Shown here in pieces: positions 48,929 through 61,162 of a stretch of 64,000 bases of DNA. A program made the position numbers and the translations under genes. Source of the DNA: Skeletonema tropicum (taxonomy: Eukaryota; Bacillariophyta; Thalassiosirophyceae; Thalassiosirales; Thalassiosiraceae); assembly GCA_037178625.1 (NCBI GenBank), contig CM074139.1, positions 372,001 through 436,000 of the forward strand. Reading direction: 5' to 3'. Within the stretch, counting starts at the first letter, position 1; each line of letters starts with the position of its first letter. The notes under the pieces are model-generated. The model was not told the DNA's origin, did no database searches, and saw nothing but the letters and a program-made list of their open reading frames with translations.

Positions 48929-49234
48929 TCAGAAGTCTGCGTCGAGGCTGAACACTTGATCCTCCTGGGCTACACCAACACCACTCTTAGCATACTCTCC
49001 AACGCGCCTCTCGAAGAAGTTAGTTTTCCCCTGCAGACTGATCATCTCCATCCATTCAAATGGATTGGCAGCTCCGTATTGCTTGGGGCATCCAAGGGCA
49101 GCCAACAAACGATCAGCACAGAACTCAATGTACTGGCACATGAGGTCTCCGTTCATACCAATCAGGGAAACAGGAAGGGCCTCCACCACAAACTCCTTCT
49201 CGATCTGGACAGCATTAGTTATAATCTCGTCAAC
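48929..49234 (-). pseudogene. Ribonucleotide reductase small subunit (R2), C-terminal fragment
   Basis: The minus-strand frame holds about 101 residues that align with the end of class I R2: [68 protein letters not shown] and the terminal FSLDADF that docks in the large subunit R1. Upstream, similarity stops at once: seven G, then a TAG within 17 codons, with no further R2 sequence up to 50 kb. All diiron ligands and the radical-tyrosine region lie in the missing N-terminal three quarters, so this piece cannot act as an R2. The frame itself is intact to the TGA, so the truncation may be recent, or the piece may be kept. No ATG starts the homologous part; the first internal Met is in LIGMNGD. 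Confidence 0.85.
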
Positions 49235-49905
49235 ACCCCCCCTTCCTGTGCCCTTTCCTCCTTCTTCCTACATAACGTATGTAGCTAACTCGTAACTCGA
49301 GCCTGGTTTGTACGCATATTTTTTTAAGTTGCTTGTTTGTACTCTATTTTTTAAGCTGCTTATTTCTAATTCATGGACGTAGGAATTAGTAGTCGATTTT
49401 AAAAAAGCGCAACTCTTCCGCCCACGGACAGATTCTGTTTTTCCGAGTAGCTCTAGCCATACTAAGTAAGTATAACTTACCTACATGTACGCTAACGCTT
49501 TACATGGTTAGTAGAGTTAGTCTTTACTTTTTAGCTCTCCCTTAGTATGTCCGGTCGAATTTTTTCTCAATCTGAATCTGAAAGGCATCTCCTTCGGAAT
49601 TACTATATGCTCTACGTACGGAACACTGGACGGCTGGAAAGCGAACGCCGTTGTGATCTGAGCGCTTAATCGTATTTTGCTAGTATTTTGGTACCGCTTC
49701 ACAACTCACAACCTGAGTTAGTCAGGTAAAGAAGAGTTCAGATTCAGAGCCAATTTTGACGCTGAAGCTGAATCCGAACTCTTCCCCCTCGGAGTTCGAG
49801 TTTGAGTTGCCACTCTAGCTAGCTAGTTGCCACAACTACGACGAAACAAATGAATACTTATCATCGACACCGATTTAAACAACTACAAAAACGAAATAAT
49901 TAATT

Positions 49906-50136
49906 ATGGATCTATCAAAAGGCATTAGGATCCTGTCAGCGATCGTTGACGACCCGTTGCCAGTCGCCAATAATAATGTGGCAGACAGTAGTGGCGGACA
50001 AGCAACAAATGGAGGAACGCAAGGCAGTACCTCCTCATCCTCAGGAGATGGGACCGCAATGTCACTCAATTTGTCCTCCTCCCGCAGCTCCCACGACGAC
50101 ATGGGAGTGTCGCTTAACTCAATAAACAAATTGTGA
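49906..50136 (+). CDS. Small Ser/Gly/Asn-rich protein or first exon, 76 aa
   Basis: The ATG at 49906 (aattATGGAT) opens a frame MDLSKGIRILSAIVDDPLPV, followed by a disordered Ser/Gly/Asn stretch and ending SLNSINKL. The composition is coding-like. It lies 110 bp upstream of the single repeat arm at 50247 and 0.5 kb upstream of the ATPase gene on the same strand. It may be a stand-alone small protein or a leader exon separated by the repeat. No homology is recognised. Confidence 0.35.
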   Translation: MDLSKGIRILSAIVDDPLPVANNNVADSSGGQATNGGTQGSTSSSSGDGTAMSLNLSSSRSSHDDMGVSLNSINKL

Positions 50137-50246
50137 AGAATAACAGTACAATGTATGTACTTCAGCGCCCTCTTCAGTGACTTTTTGCCTCTGATACGAT
50201 TTGGAATACCACGAAGCCGCCCGCTCGACTTTGAGTTTGAGAAAAA

Positions 50247-50307
50247 CGACTTGAAACTCCTGGCAAGCTCTCGACAAATCTCTCAGCAAGCTCCCCAGGT
50301 TCCCGTG
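50247..50307. repeat. Solo arm of the 45293-45656 element
   Basis: acgacttgaaactcctggca, agctctcgacaaatctctca, gcaag and ccccaggttcccgtg match the right arm at about 45588-45656, with a 10-base deletion. Only about 60 bp is shared, so this is a truncated or solo copy. Confidence 0.75.
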
Positions 50308-50645
50308 GTTTACATACAGACTTTTCAACTTCAATCTTCGCAAATGGCAGGGGCTGCTATGATATGGTATTAAGCGGAACAAGTATCTAATGTAAGGTTA
50401 TCCAAGAGATAAAAGTGTCATACATAAACTATTATGTATATTTGTAATCGTATTTAAGTGCCGGAGCTTTAAGTACCTCACATAATCATCATTCAGACAA
50501 ACACATTAAAATTATCTACCAATCGTAACTACACAAGTATTTTAGGGAGTGCAATCCTCATTTGTGGGAAAGTAGATAATACCTACTTAAATCGATTTAA
50601 TCTCGATTAATATCTAATAAGAGTTGCAGGTATGCGAGTGCGTGG

Positions 50646-53600
50646 ATGAGCGGGTGCATAAAGTTATTGCGGAATCTTCAACAGGACAGTATGAGCAACG
50701 AAACAGACACGGCCGCCCCTGCAGACGCCGCCGACGATCTCGTCATTCCGCTTCGCAGTTGGATGGACATCGAGGCAAAAAAGACACCTTTACATCTGAG
50801 GGACAGCTTTAATAATAGAAGCACGTGCAGTAAAGAATCAATTATCCGAAAGACCACCGTTGCTTATGGAATAGCTGAGCTGCTTCTGCGCTCAGATGAT
50901 CGCGATAATGATGATGGGGCGGATCATGAAATCTTGCAATTTGATAATTTTGCCGTTCATGTCTCTAAAACATCGCCACTTGAACGCCCTCATCAGCCGT
51001 GGGATGACATAAAGGGCGTCAGTATGAAATGTCCCCGGTTAGCGCTGTCAATCGAAGAGCCCGCATATCTCAGCTGTTTGATGGAACCTGAAGCGAAGCA
51101 AGGTCAATTAGGGAGATATTTAGAAGTCGAAGAGATGCTGACATCAGCAGTGACCCAAGAAGAGGAATCGTCTGTGAGGACTGCGGTGGCTGCGACGGCT
51201 AGGGAAGATAATGAAAGAAAGAGCGACCACCGATGTCATCATTATATGATTGCAAAACTACTCTATGAGCTATTTGCCCATGAGAATTTTCCTTAAGATT
51301 TTTCTCTCTCAGAAGGAGTCACTGCATCAACTGAGGAGCCAGCACCTAAAAGGGCAAAGTCGTCACATGTCATCTTGTTACCATCATATGCCAAGAGCGA
51401 GAAGGGGAGTTTAGACAAGGCTGAGCAACCATTTCAAATACCACCCATCGTCCGAATGCAGGAGCTTGGGATTCCGGCATTGCTTTGCTTGATGACGGAA
51501 AATCTTCTCAGAGCTGCTCTGAGGGGGGAGGAAAGTCAATCTTCGGATGATGCATACAAGTCGTTGAAAGACGTAGCCGAAGATTTGCATCTGTTGCTGC
51601 TCGATCCAGATCGCTTCTTATTTAATACTGAACATATGAAACTCCAGTACAGAAATGAGAAGCTATACGGACGTGATAGAGAAGAGAAACTCATAACTGA
51701 TGCATTCTGTCGAGTGTCTCGTGGAAAGAGTGAGGCATTTTTCATTGGCGGCTTTTCAGGATGTGGGAAGAGCATGTTAGTGAATACGTTGAGGGCAAGG
51801 GTGAATGCTGTGGGGGGATATGTAATCAAACATAAGTTCGACGACTTATCTCAGGAGAGATCCCTGTCTGGAGTTATTTCGGCACTTGACCAATTATGTC
51901 TGATGCTGAAAGATAGGAATACTCCCCCCCCAACAGCTCTGCTTGCCAAGAAGATGAGAGACGAATTTGGAGCAGACATTGCCTTGCTAGCAAGAATAGT
52001 AAAGAATGTCGAGGTGCTTTCGCCTGAGTTCGTAGGTCCAGCGACGGAAGAAGAAGCTGGCGCTGGAGGAGGAGACACATTGGATGTCCGTAGCGTTGGA
52101 TTCACGCTCTCACGCTTCATGAGGTTAGTTTCGAGCCCGAAGCACCCAGTAATGGTAAGTCCTTTACGATTGGCTAAACTTTACTTGTCATTTCGTTCCG
52201 AAAGGAAGAATCTCATGCACATGTTTTTCGCAATGCGGTTGCAGCTCTTTTTGGACGATTTACAGTGGGCAGATGAGACTGCACTTGACATAATTCACAC
52301 ATTCCTCTCTGATACAATGGGAGGTTGCATGTTTTTTGTTGGGACATATAGGGATAACGAAGTTCATGCAGACCACGCTGTCTTCGACTTGATGAAGAAA
52401 TTGGAGATGAGTCGTGTGCCAACCAACAAAGTAGCTTTAACCGGATTGGACCGAGAGGATCTCAACACAATGATATCTGATGCCTTGTGCCTGTATCCAC
52501 GCATCTGTGAATCATTATCAGAAATTGTGATGCAAAAGACAAAGGGCAATCCATTCTTCGTGTTGGAGTTCATGAAATCGTTAAAAGACCGTGGTCTGCT
52601 GAAATACAATTTCCTTCTGAAGCGGTGGGTATGGGACGAGGATATTTTACGTGCAGAGGAGATCACGGACAATGTCCTTCACCTTCTATCATCCAAAATG
52701 AATGGACTACCCAACAATGTTCAATTGTTGCTGAAAGTAATGGCTTGCTTTGGGACTCGGACCAGTGAGTCGGTGATTGGCTACCTAATGGATTCTACCG
52801 AGTATGGTGAGGTTCGAGATGGGTTAGAGAGAGCGGTCAGTGATGGTTACGTTGAAAGGAATAGAGAAGGAACCCTCAATTTTATTCATGACAAAGTTCG
52901 AGAGGCAGCATACGATCTCATTCCCGAAAGCGACAAGAGTCAGGTAGGTCTTTTGCGACTTGTTTGTGATGTTCTTTTGGCTTGTTGTTTTATCCCTCCG
53001 TCACTAAATTATTTTGCGATTTGATTTCATCATCAGTTCCACTATGACCTGGGCAAAGTTCTGCACTCAGTTTGTGATGAGAAGGATGTAGGCGAGACAA
53101 TACTTTTGATCGCTACCCAGATAAATCATGGTAAAGAGTCCATTCCGAAGGATGATGAGTTGTGCTTGCCAATTGTGAAACTGAACATGTCTGCGGGAAA
53201 GATGGCCATCGACAGTTGTCGTCACAAGACGGCTTATGCGCACCTTAAAGTTGCATCATCACTACTTCCTAATGATCATTGGGAAAGTCATTATGATATG
53301 AGTCTCCGACTTGGCTTCATGATGGCGAGTGCTGCCAACTCGTCTTGCAAGTACGACGACGCCGAGAATATTTTGCGAAGCATATTGAAAGAAGCTCGTT
53401 GCACAAAAGACAAGCTACCATCATACTTTTTGCTTTCTCAGAGTAAGTGCATTATCTTGAACTGTTTGTTGGCCCTTACAGATCATTTGATCACTTCGTA
53501 CCTTACACCAACTCTAACACAATATCTTCGTCGCCCTTGTACAGTCTTCCAGGCACAGGGCAAAGTAGCTGATGCATTCGGCACATGTTCTTCAATTTTA

Positions 53601-54986
53601 ACTGAACTCGGAGAGACAGTCCCAGAAATTGTTGAGCCCGAAGAAACTGTAGCTATCATTCCAGAAACGCTGAGGGAGTATGATGAAGTATACGGTGATG
53701 ATTGGCTTGGAAAAAAGATTGAAGATTACACACTACGCTATGTAGTCAGATTCTACGGACAAATGATTACTTCAGCCTTTTTCTTCAAACTTCCGCACGT
53801 TGTGGCCTACTATGCCTGCAAGGCGGTCCAACTGAGTTTGCAAAATGGAGTGTGCCAATATACTCCATTATCCTTCCTTCAGCTATCTAATGTTCTCAGC
53901 CGAAGTGGCAATAATGTTCAGTGCGCCTAGTAAGTGCTCAAGGCATGGTCATAAGTTTTATATGTGCTATCTTCCTTGTCCTCGTCTAACTTCTCATTAC
54001 CTTAACATCTTACTTGCAGTCGTATTGCAAAGAATGCCATGGCTCTGTCAGAGAGGTTTAATTCTCCCGATCAAATGGCAGAGCTTTCCCTTATCTTCAA
54101 CAATACGGTTGGGCATCTCGAGTGGATACACCCAGTTGCGCAAAGGCTTCGTGCATGCTTTGATTCAGCATTATCGAGTGGAAACGCAAACATGGGTTTC
54201 TTGTGTGCAACGCAATCAATTAATTTCTCCGTCTTGACTGGCGAGAAGGAGTTGAATTCGCTACTGAAAGAGATTGATTATTACCTCCATCTTTTGGAAA
54301 CATACAAGAGCGAGGTTTCGAAGAAGTACATGCTGTGTGCTCGAGAGACAGTTTCTATATTGATCGACAAAGGAGAAGCAACTAGTATTGTAGCGAAGGA
54401 AAGTCCTGGGGATGTCAGTGACCCTGGAAATAAGTTTGTTGACACATACTACTGTCACCAGGTATTACGAAACTTTTGGCTAGGCTACGATGAGAGATCC
54501 CGTCACTTTGCTCAGAAAGGATTTGCTACAATCAAACAAGGGAGTTATTTGTTGTGCATTATGAAATTCTATCACGGGCTTAATTTGCTTGGAATGCTGA
54601 AGAAGAAATCAATTTTGGCAAAGCGCAGAGAAGTTGTTGAAATTATACGATATATGAAGGATGCAGTAACACACGCGGATGCGAATATCAGGAACAAACT
54701 CGAGCTATTACAGGCTGAGCTGCATGTGCTTGATGCTCGTCACAACAAAGCTGTGACATTGTATAATGCTTCGATTGCATCCGCTAAGAGATCTAAATTC
54801 ATACATGAGCAGGGATTGGCGTGTGAGAGGGCTGGATTATACCACAAAAAGATGGGAAATGTGCAAAATGCATTGACTTCCTTCCAACAGGCTCATTCTT
54901 GTTACAAGGAATGGGGCTCAATAGTGAGAGCACAATTCATTCAGAGAGAAATGGATCATTTCAACTCCAATGGCAATAATTTATGA
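50646..54986 (+). pseudogene. P-loop ATPase of STAND/AAA_16 type with TPR-like tail, one in-frame stop
   Basis: Exons run from about 50646 (ATG; M16 at 50691 is also possible) to 52154, then 52245-52943, 53037-53442, 53545-53929 and 54020-54986. The four GT-AG introns are 90, 93, 102 and 90 bp, all with GTAAGT/GTAGGT donors. Parts seen: an N-terminal domain including YGIAELLLRSDD; AAA_16 region with YGRDREEKLI, Walker A GGFSGCGKS, Walker B LFLDDLQWAD (formed by splicing intron 1) and FVGTYRDNEV; a helical region (GNPFFVLEFMKSLKDRGLLK, FIHDKVREAAYDLIP); and a long TPR-like helical tail. Similar proteins in diatoms often follow a kinase-like head and are thought to signal. A TAA at 51294-51296 interrupts the same frame between HENFP and DFSLSEG, so the copy is either a recent pseudogene or carries a sequencing error. 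Confidence 0.75.
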
Positions 54987-56704
54987 AAGCTGTTCTTTTC
55001 TGATAGAAATAGATTGCGTCCGTGTGCTTTCTTCACTCTAGAGTTATTCTTTCTACTAATATTAACCGCCATAATAACCGCCAAAGTCTTGACTCATTTC
55101 CAGTTCAACTGACTTCCTGCGGAGAAAGTGATGATTGACCTATGCTTACGATGACAATGATACAAGCAGATCTGACAATATTGAAAATTCCTGCCCAAAG
55201 AAAGGGGGAAACCAATCATCCTTGGGTATCATGTCTAACATGGTAGGTTGTGTGGCGCTGGTGATTTCGGCAGATATTTGATATCTGTGGGTCGGTGAAT
55301 TTTTGATCCGGCAGCTACTGCACAAAGAGAGGAAAGAAAGGAAGGGGAAAGGAGGGGGAAAGAAGAGGAGAAAGGGTAGGAGGATGTTGATGTATGCTCT
55401 GATTTGATTTCACTAGCTTTAAAGCTAGATACCTGCTTTTGCTCGATTCTAATTGCTGTCATATTTTGTTGGGATCCATGCTGTGCCTTGCGATGCTTTA
55501 CATCATTGCCACATGCTCATTAGAGGGTATACTACCACATCAGTTCCATCTGTACCATACACATTGCACGTGACGCCATGACCCACACTTGCATCCAAGT
55601 CAAACCCCAAAGACAATGTAATCCTATTGCTCCTTTGTGTTTTAGATATCAACTAAGTTGTGGTGCTTCGTTGTTTCTCTCGGCTGATGCTGGACCTTCT
55701 TGGATGCTATCAAAGTACATAATGCTTTATTGCGGCTGCTGATCCGTCCTGGTGGGCATGCACGGGATGTGGTCAGTGTGTCAGATGTCTTGTTCTAAGT
55801 CTCCTCGAGATTATGATTGATTGTGATGCCAGTAGAACGATTGTCATGCCAGTCGATTGTGGAGAAGTGATTCCTTGTCGTTTGTTTCAAATCGTTTTCT
55901 GAACCTTATCTATTGTGGGCATCTCTCCCTCTCTTCTACTACGCTAGTGATTTTGATTGCCTCCGGCATCCGACATTAGAGTTGCTCTCCATCTTAACCT
56001 TCTATCTATTACCACTTGACTGCTGCTTGATTTGTTGAATGTTTCTACTCTCTGGTGATTTGTACGGTCCACTCTCTGGTCTGACGTCTGAAACTGTTTG
56101 TATTTATTTACAATGATAGTATCACTGCTACTGGTGTTGTCATTATTGTTGTTATTATCAATCACTGTCATCTTTGGCGTTGCGGCTGGTGATAATTAAA
56201 TGCATCGCTGCAGGAGGTTTCGGTGGCTGCTAGAGTACGGGTCCTCTCTCTGTAGTTGCTGCATCTACGTGGACCGCAAACTATTTGCATTTTTGCCTAT
56301 TTTTGTATTCCGTGCAGTGTTGTCGAATAGCCTATGATCAAATTCACTAATCGAGCAGAATCTGCCAGGTAACCTGCGGCGATGATATAATGTGAGTTGC
56401 ATTCATTCGGTTCCGTTCATTTCTATCTACTGACTGCTGCGCTGCTTTGTGTGTCGGCATGGAGCGAGAGCGGAGGAAAACAAACGAGCATACTTTCAGA
56501 GCAGTTTCCTCGCACTTCTGATTAGCTACGCTTCTCCGAAAATGATATCGAGAGTGATTGTGATTAAATGGATTGTCGGCTGCTGCATAAGTAGTAAGTT
56601 CTGGAGTCGATATTGCTCCGCTGGAGTTGTTATGGGAGGTCGACATCGACATGGTCCTTTGTCCTTGTATGTGGGGCTTTAGGTTATTTCTGTGCTACGG
56701 TAAA
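54987..56704. other. Intergenic DNA, no supported gene
   Basis: Includes a purine-rich tract (about 55325-55380, aggaaagaaaggaaggggaa and similar). No convincing frame on either strand. Confidence 0.5.
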
Positions 56705-57851
56705 CTACGTATCACTGGTATTGTAAACAAGAAAAGTATCTGTAGATGGCTGAGAAGACTCTTGAGTCGACTGAGAGCTACTTCTTTGTGAAGTAGATCT
56801 GCCACCTGTACTGTGTAATAAATATGAAATTTGGTCATCATTGAGTGATGATGTGGTGGTCGGGCCATTGTTGCTCTCATAGAGTGCTTGAATGGCAGCT
56901 AGTCCTGCTGAGCCGTTTGCCTTGCAAACCGTTCTCCCGAATATTTGTGTGTAATAGGTGCTTGGGTCAGGGCTTTTGTAGGATCCCCCGTGGTGATAGT
57001 TTCGTTGTTTCGATTTCCAAATTGAGTCGGCTCGGTCTAGGATGTTTGATGGGGTTCTAGTGAATGCTTGGTGAGCCATGTCGGAGGCGTTTGGGAATTT
57101 GGACTTGTCGATATTGTGGAGTGTTTGTTTTGTAGTCGCCATTTGGAGGTGTGCCATATAGGAAGTAATTTATTGTGGGTCCGAAGAGGCCTAGTGGGCT
57201 GATGGCGAAAGGGAGTAGTTGCATGTTATCTGAGTAAAGTTATCCGATGATTTGTTCTCCGGTGAGTGTTATTTGTGATGAGCTGTCGGTGCGTGATGTA
57301 TTTGAACCTCTGCCTCTTTGAAACTTGCTCTTCTCTGCCGAAAGGAGTGCCGCGACGATATTATTTGATTTAGCGTTACTTCCACCTCGGGATGGAGAAG
57401 GGCAAGTGTCAGAGTTGCATGTGATCATGTCAAATCCAATTTTTGATAGTTTGCATCTGAAGTGGCTCTCGTTTGAGACTATTGGGAGGTTGAAATGGGT
57501 GTCGAATGGTTTAATGTTGGATTTTTTGATGCTGCGGACTAGGCCTGTAGTTTCTTTACAGATTTTTGTGCCTGCTGTGAGTTAGATGAAGGGAATGAGT
57601 GTTTCCATCTCCTTATGCCACATATCTCTCCATTTGTTGTGCATCTTCGTTTTAATTTGTTTGCTGAGGTGGCTGCATTGATATAGATGGTCTCCTTTTG
57701 TGTCGAAGTCTTGTTTGCAGAAGGGGCATTTGAGTTGTTCTGTTGTTTCCCAGATGTTCATTCGTAAACAGCGGAGGAGGTTGAATCTGAAAAGGCGGTT
57801 GTCTTGTCTATTTTCTTCATTTCTTGGAAGGTCCAAGAGTCCTTGTCCCAT
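56705..57851 (-). pseudogene. C-terminal part of the retroelement protein
   Basis: Minus frames 57851-57582, 57428-57240 and 57157-56705 join with shifts. They carry CPFCKQDFDTKGDHLYQCSH, a Cys/His knuckle as at the C-terminus of some non-LTR reverse-transcriptase proteins. The bridge between the first two frames reads SNESHFRCKLSKIGFDMI, and the region near 57220-57150 reads NMQLLPFAISPLGLFGPTIN in a third frame, showing the protein once continued through it. The last frame ends YYTQIFGRTVCKANGSAGLA and a Ser/Gln-rich tail. Confidence 0.6.
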
Positions 57852-58058
57852 CTTGCCGTCGATGATTTCTGCGATGTTGTGTGTGCTGTCGTTTGGGAGG
57901 TGGTTGATTATTTTTCTACTTAGACGAGAGGATGCTTCCTTGTTGATAATATCATGGCATTTTTGTAGTGGTGTATTATTGATGAAGGTTGATATTCCTT
58001 GAGCTGTATCGTCTCCGGTGCATATCTTTGCTATTGCCGGTGCAAATTTGTTGAAGAT

Positions 58059-59590
58059 TTAGAAGGTGGTAGATGGATTGGTCTCTCTATTTGCATATAG
58101 TGATGTGATTGAGTCGGGTAGCATAAATCTTGTGCGCTTTGGTCCAAGAAATACTCCATTATAGATTGTGTTGAGCGTTCCTTTGGTTGCTAGAATTGAA
58201 GCTGGAATGGCTTTGTCTCTTGGAGTGTTGAGGCCGAGTCCTCCCATTTTTGTGCTCATGTTCATTAGGAGTTGTGAGTGGGTGGGTACTGTGTCTTTGT
58301 TGGTAATGGATTTGATGATGTGTGCATTGATATTGTCGAATGCTCTGGCAGTGAGACTATCCCATGTGTCCCAAGCTTCTCCTATGCAAATGGAAGTATG
58401 AGCATGAGCATAAACATCGGCTGGAAAGAGATGATTTAGGCGTTGAGATGTGCATTGTCTGTAGAGTTGGATGATGGTTTGGTCGTCGTCGAGGCCGTCT
58501 AGGAGGTTGTCGGCGTCAGTTTGTATCTTCTGGAGATAGTCGGTGATGAAGGCTTTTTGGAATGATGGCGAACCGATTGGGGAGCCTAAGATGCGAAGGC
58601 CGTTTGTTTCTTCATACATTACAGAGTCTTTGGTGGAATAAAGTGAGATTGCTTCTTGGAGGTTTTGTGCGACAAAGTAGTTGGATTGGAAGTGAGCGTG
58701 AAGAACAGAATGTCCGGAGGTAGTAGTCATAATTCTAGTTTTGTCTGTGTTCATTACAGCTCCAAGTGGGATCCCGAGATCTTTGAAACGTTGTAGAAAG
58801 AAATTTACATCTTCGATTGGTAAAAGGCAGTTGGTGTCGTCGACATACGCCATTATGATGGGAGCTCCTCCTTTGCCGTCGTCGAGTGGTTGGTTGTTTT
58901 GAAGTCGCTTGGTGGCTCGGTCCATTAGTAAGTTCTGCATTGATTTGTCGGAGGATGTGAGTGAGGACGATTCCAGCGAATAGGGGTGAAAGTGGACAGC
59001 CTTGGGTGAAGCCTTCTGCTACTCGGAATTCTTGCCATGTGTTGGTTTCATCTTTGAATTTGGCTGTATGGAAGTCTTCGTAGAGCATGTTGGTGAATGG
59101 TAGTAGATGAGGGAACTCGTGTGCAATAATTTCTCTTAACTTGTGTCTAGATACCGCATTGAACATGTTTCGGATGTCTAAGGATACAAGTGCACGTGTG
59201 GGTAGGTGCCGGTTGATTCAGGTATGGAGATGTATTTCTCAACTCCAAGGCGCATGGTATGTACAATAGTGGAAATGCCTCCTTGTACTCCAATAGCATA
59301 GTTGAATGGAAGAAGGTATGATGCAAAGTCAGACTGTTTTTGGTAATGAGGAGGTTTGCTGTGATGCGGCGAATAGCGCTTGGGACACCGATGGGTCTTA
59401 ACTTCTTTGGGTTGTTGACATCCTTGTGGAAAGCGACGAAGTAGATGGTATTGATGTGATTACGTTCATTTTTGCCGAAGTTTGCGTTTGTAATGTTTGA
59501 AAAGAAGGTTGCTAGATGTTGTGCGGTTGTGGAGGTTTGCATCTTTTTGTGTTGTTGTGGAACTCGTTTTTTGACAAGGCGCGCAAACAT
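58059..59590 (-). pseudogene. Reverse transcriptase domain, frameshifted
   Basis: Motifs in order are KKLRPIGVPSAIRRITANLL (fingers), FNYAIGVQGGIST (shifted frame), ALVSLDIRNMFNAVSR (motif A, catalytic Asp), EGFTQGCPLSPLFAGIVL (motif B) and IMAYVDDTNCLLP (motif C, YVDD), followed by thumb-like sequence to a stop at 58059. The frame changes near 59305, 59200 and 58940. All three catalytic Asp positions are still present, so decay is by frameshift rather than active-site loss. Confidence 0.8.
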
Positions 59591-60168
59591 ATCTAAGGAA
59601 TCGCCTTGGATGCCTAAAGCTTTTCCTGTTGGAAGATTTCGGATGCATGTGGTGACTTCGTCAGGTGTGAAGGTGATTGGGCTGGTGTAGACTAGGGATC
59701 TAGTTCTTGGGAAAGTTGGCTGGTAGTCTAACGTGGGTGGGTGGAGTTGTTGACATATTTCAATGTTCTCTGGTGAATTTGGAGCAATAGGGGTGGCTTT
59801 TAATAGTCTTGATGTAGCTTTCTTTAAATCATCGTCATCCGCTGCTTTTTGAGCTGATTGTTGTTGGCGCCGTTTTTGTTCGGTTGTATCGGCGAGAGAT
59901 GTACTCTGAGGGCTGGTGGAGGTTACTGTGCGTGACTCTTCATATAATGCTTCAAGTTGGCCGGATCGAAAAAGTCTAATGCGACGTTTGATGAGTTGTG
60001 TGAGAGAGTCGCTTTTGTCGTGCGTAGTAGGTGCAAGGATGAGTTGTTCGTAGAGGTAAATAAGTTGGCCTGCTGCTATGTCGGCATTGTAGGCTGGAAG
60101 TGTTGCTTTTGTTTTGGGTGGCGATTTCTTGAGTTTGTTGGTTGCTTTGATGATGTCTTCAAGGAGGT

Positions 60169-61162
60169 CTAGTAATAAATCTTCAAGTTGCCATTTGACG
60201 CAAGGTAGGAGTGTAGATCTGAAAGGTGGTGGTTCAAACTGGTGGGAGTTAAGCTAGTCGAGGGCTTCGTCCCAATGATTGTGGCGGCACGAGCTAGTGG
60301 GTTCGTCGAATAAATAAGTGGTGAGGATGTCACGATTTGTTTTCGTTCTAGATGGAGTGTGTTTGGAGGGTACATGGGTTTGTAGAGACTTTGGACTGTT
60401 GAATAACTTTTGTTTTTTACATTGATGGCAGACAGATAAGTTGCTAAGTTGGTTTCTTTAAGGAAGGTCAAAGGTAGTTTATCGAGTTCGTGGATGTGTT
60501 CATCAGACAAATGTCGCTGCAAGGCCGATACATTTTCGAAACCTTTTGGCTTGTCAGCGTGTTGATGTTGGGTGCAGTGCACAAATGATCAAATGGACAC
60601 ATCCACGGGTTGTTTAGAGGGAGGGCGCCGATTTGCCATGATAAAGTTGGAACCATTTCTGAAGGCTGGCATCATCCTTCGTCATGATGTAGTTGTAGAG
60701 GGCCATTTTGAACGTGGGCCTGAGTTGCGCAGGAGGTTGCATAGTAGGAGGGCTGGGAGGAAACGATGTATGTTTGTTGTGCTTGTTTGATGAGTCGACT
60801 GCTTGTTGTTCTGCAGAGGAGACATAAAACTCAGTCTCGTTGGAGTCGATTTTGATGGAGTTAGAAATGCTCATGCTCATGTCATCGTCGTTGAGTTTGG
60901 GTGAACCTTTGGTTGATGATGTGGTTGAATCATTGTCTGCTGAACGTGGTGGCAGAGAAGATGGACGATTGTGGAAGGCTTCAGAAATACGGGAGTGTTT
61001 GGAGAAGGTGAAGGAGTCTGATGGTTTGACTTGATGTAGGGGAAAATTCGGGAAGGAAGTTGTCGGGAGGCTGGTATGAAACCAGATGGAAGAAAAGAAA
61101 AGGAGAGCGATGAGAAATCGTTTGAGGGGAACACCATCCCCCAAAATGTGGAAATTTGACAA
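60169..61162 (-). pseudogene. N-terminal part of the retroelement protein with C2H2 finger
   Basis: The frame from 61162 is Ser/Pro-rich and ends KMALYNYIMTKDDASLQKWF. A shift near 60620 leads into NPWMCPFDHLCT, and another near 60570 into GFENVSALQRHLSDEH, together a C2H2-type zinc finger (C-x5-C ... H-x4-H). A nucleic-acid-binding finger ahead of reverse transcriptase is usual in non-LTR elements. Confidence 0.55.
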
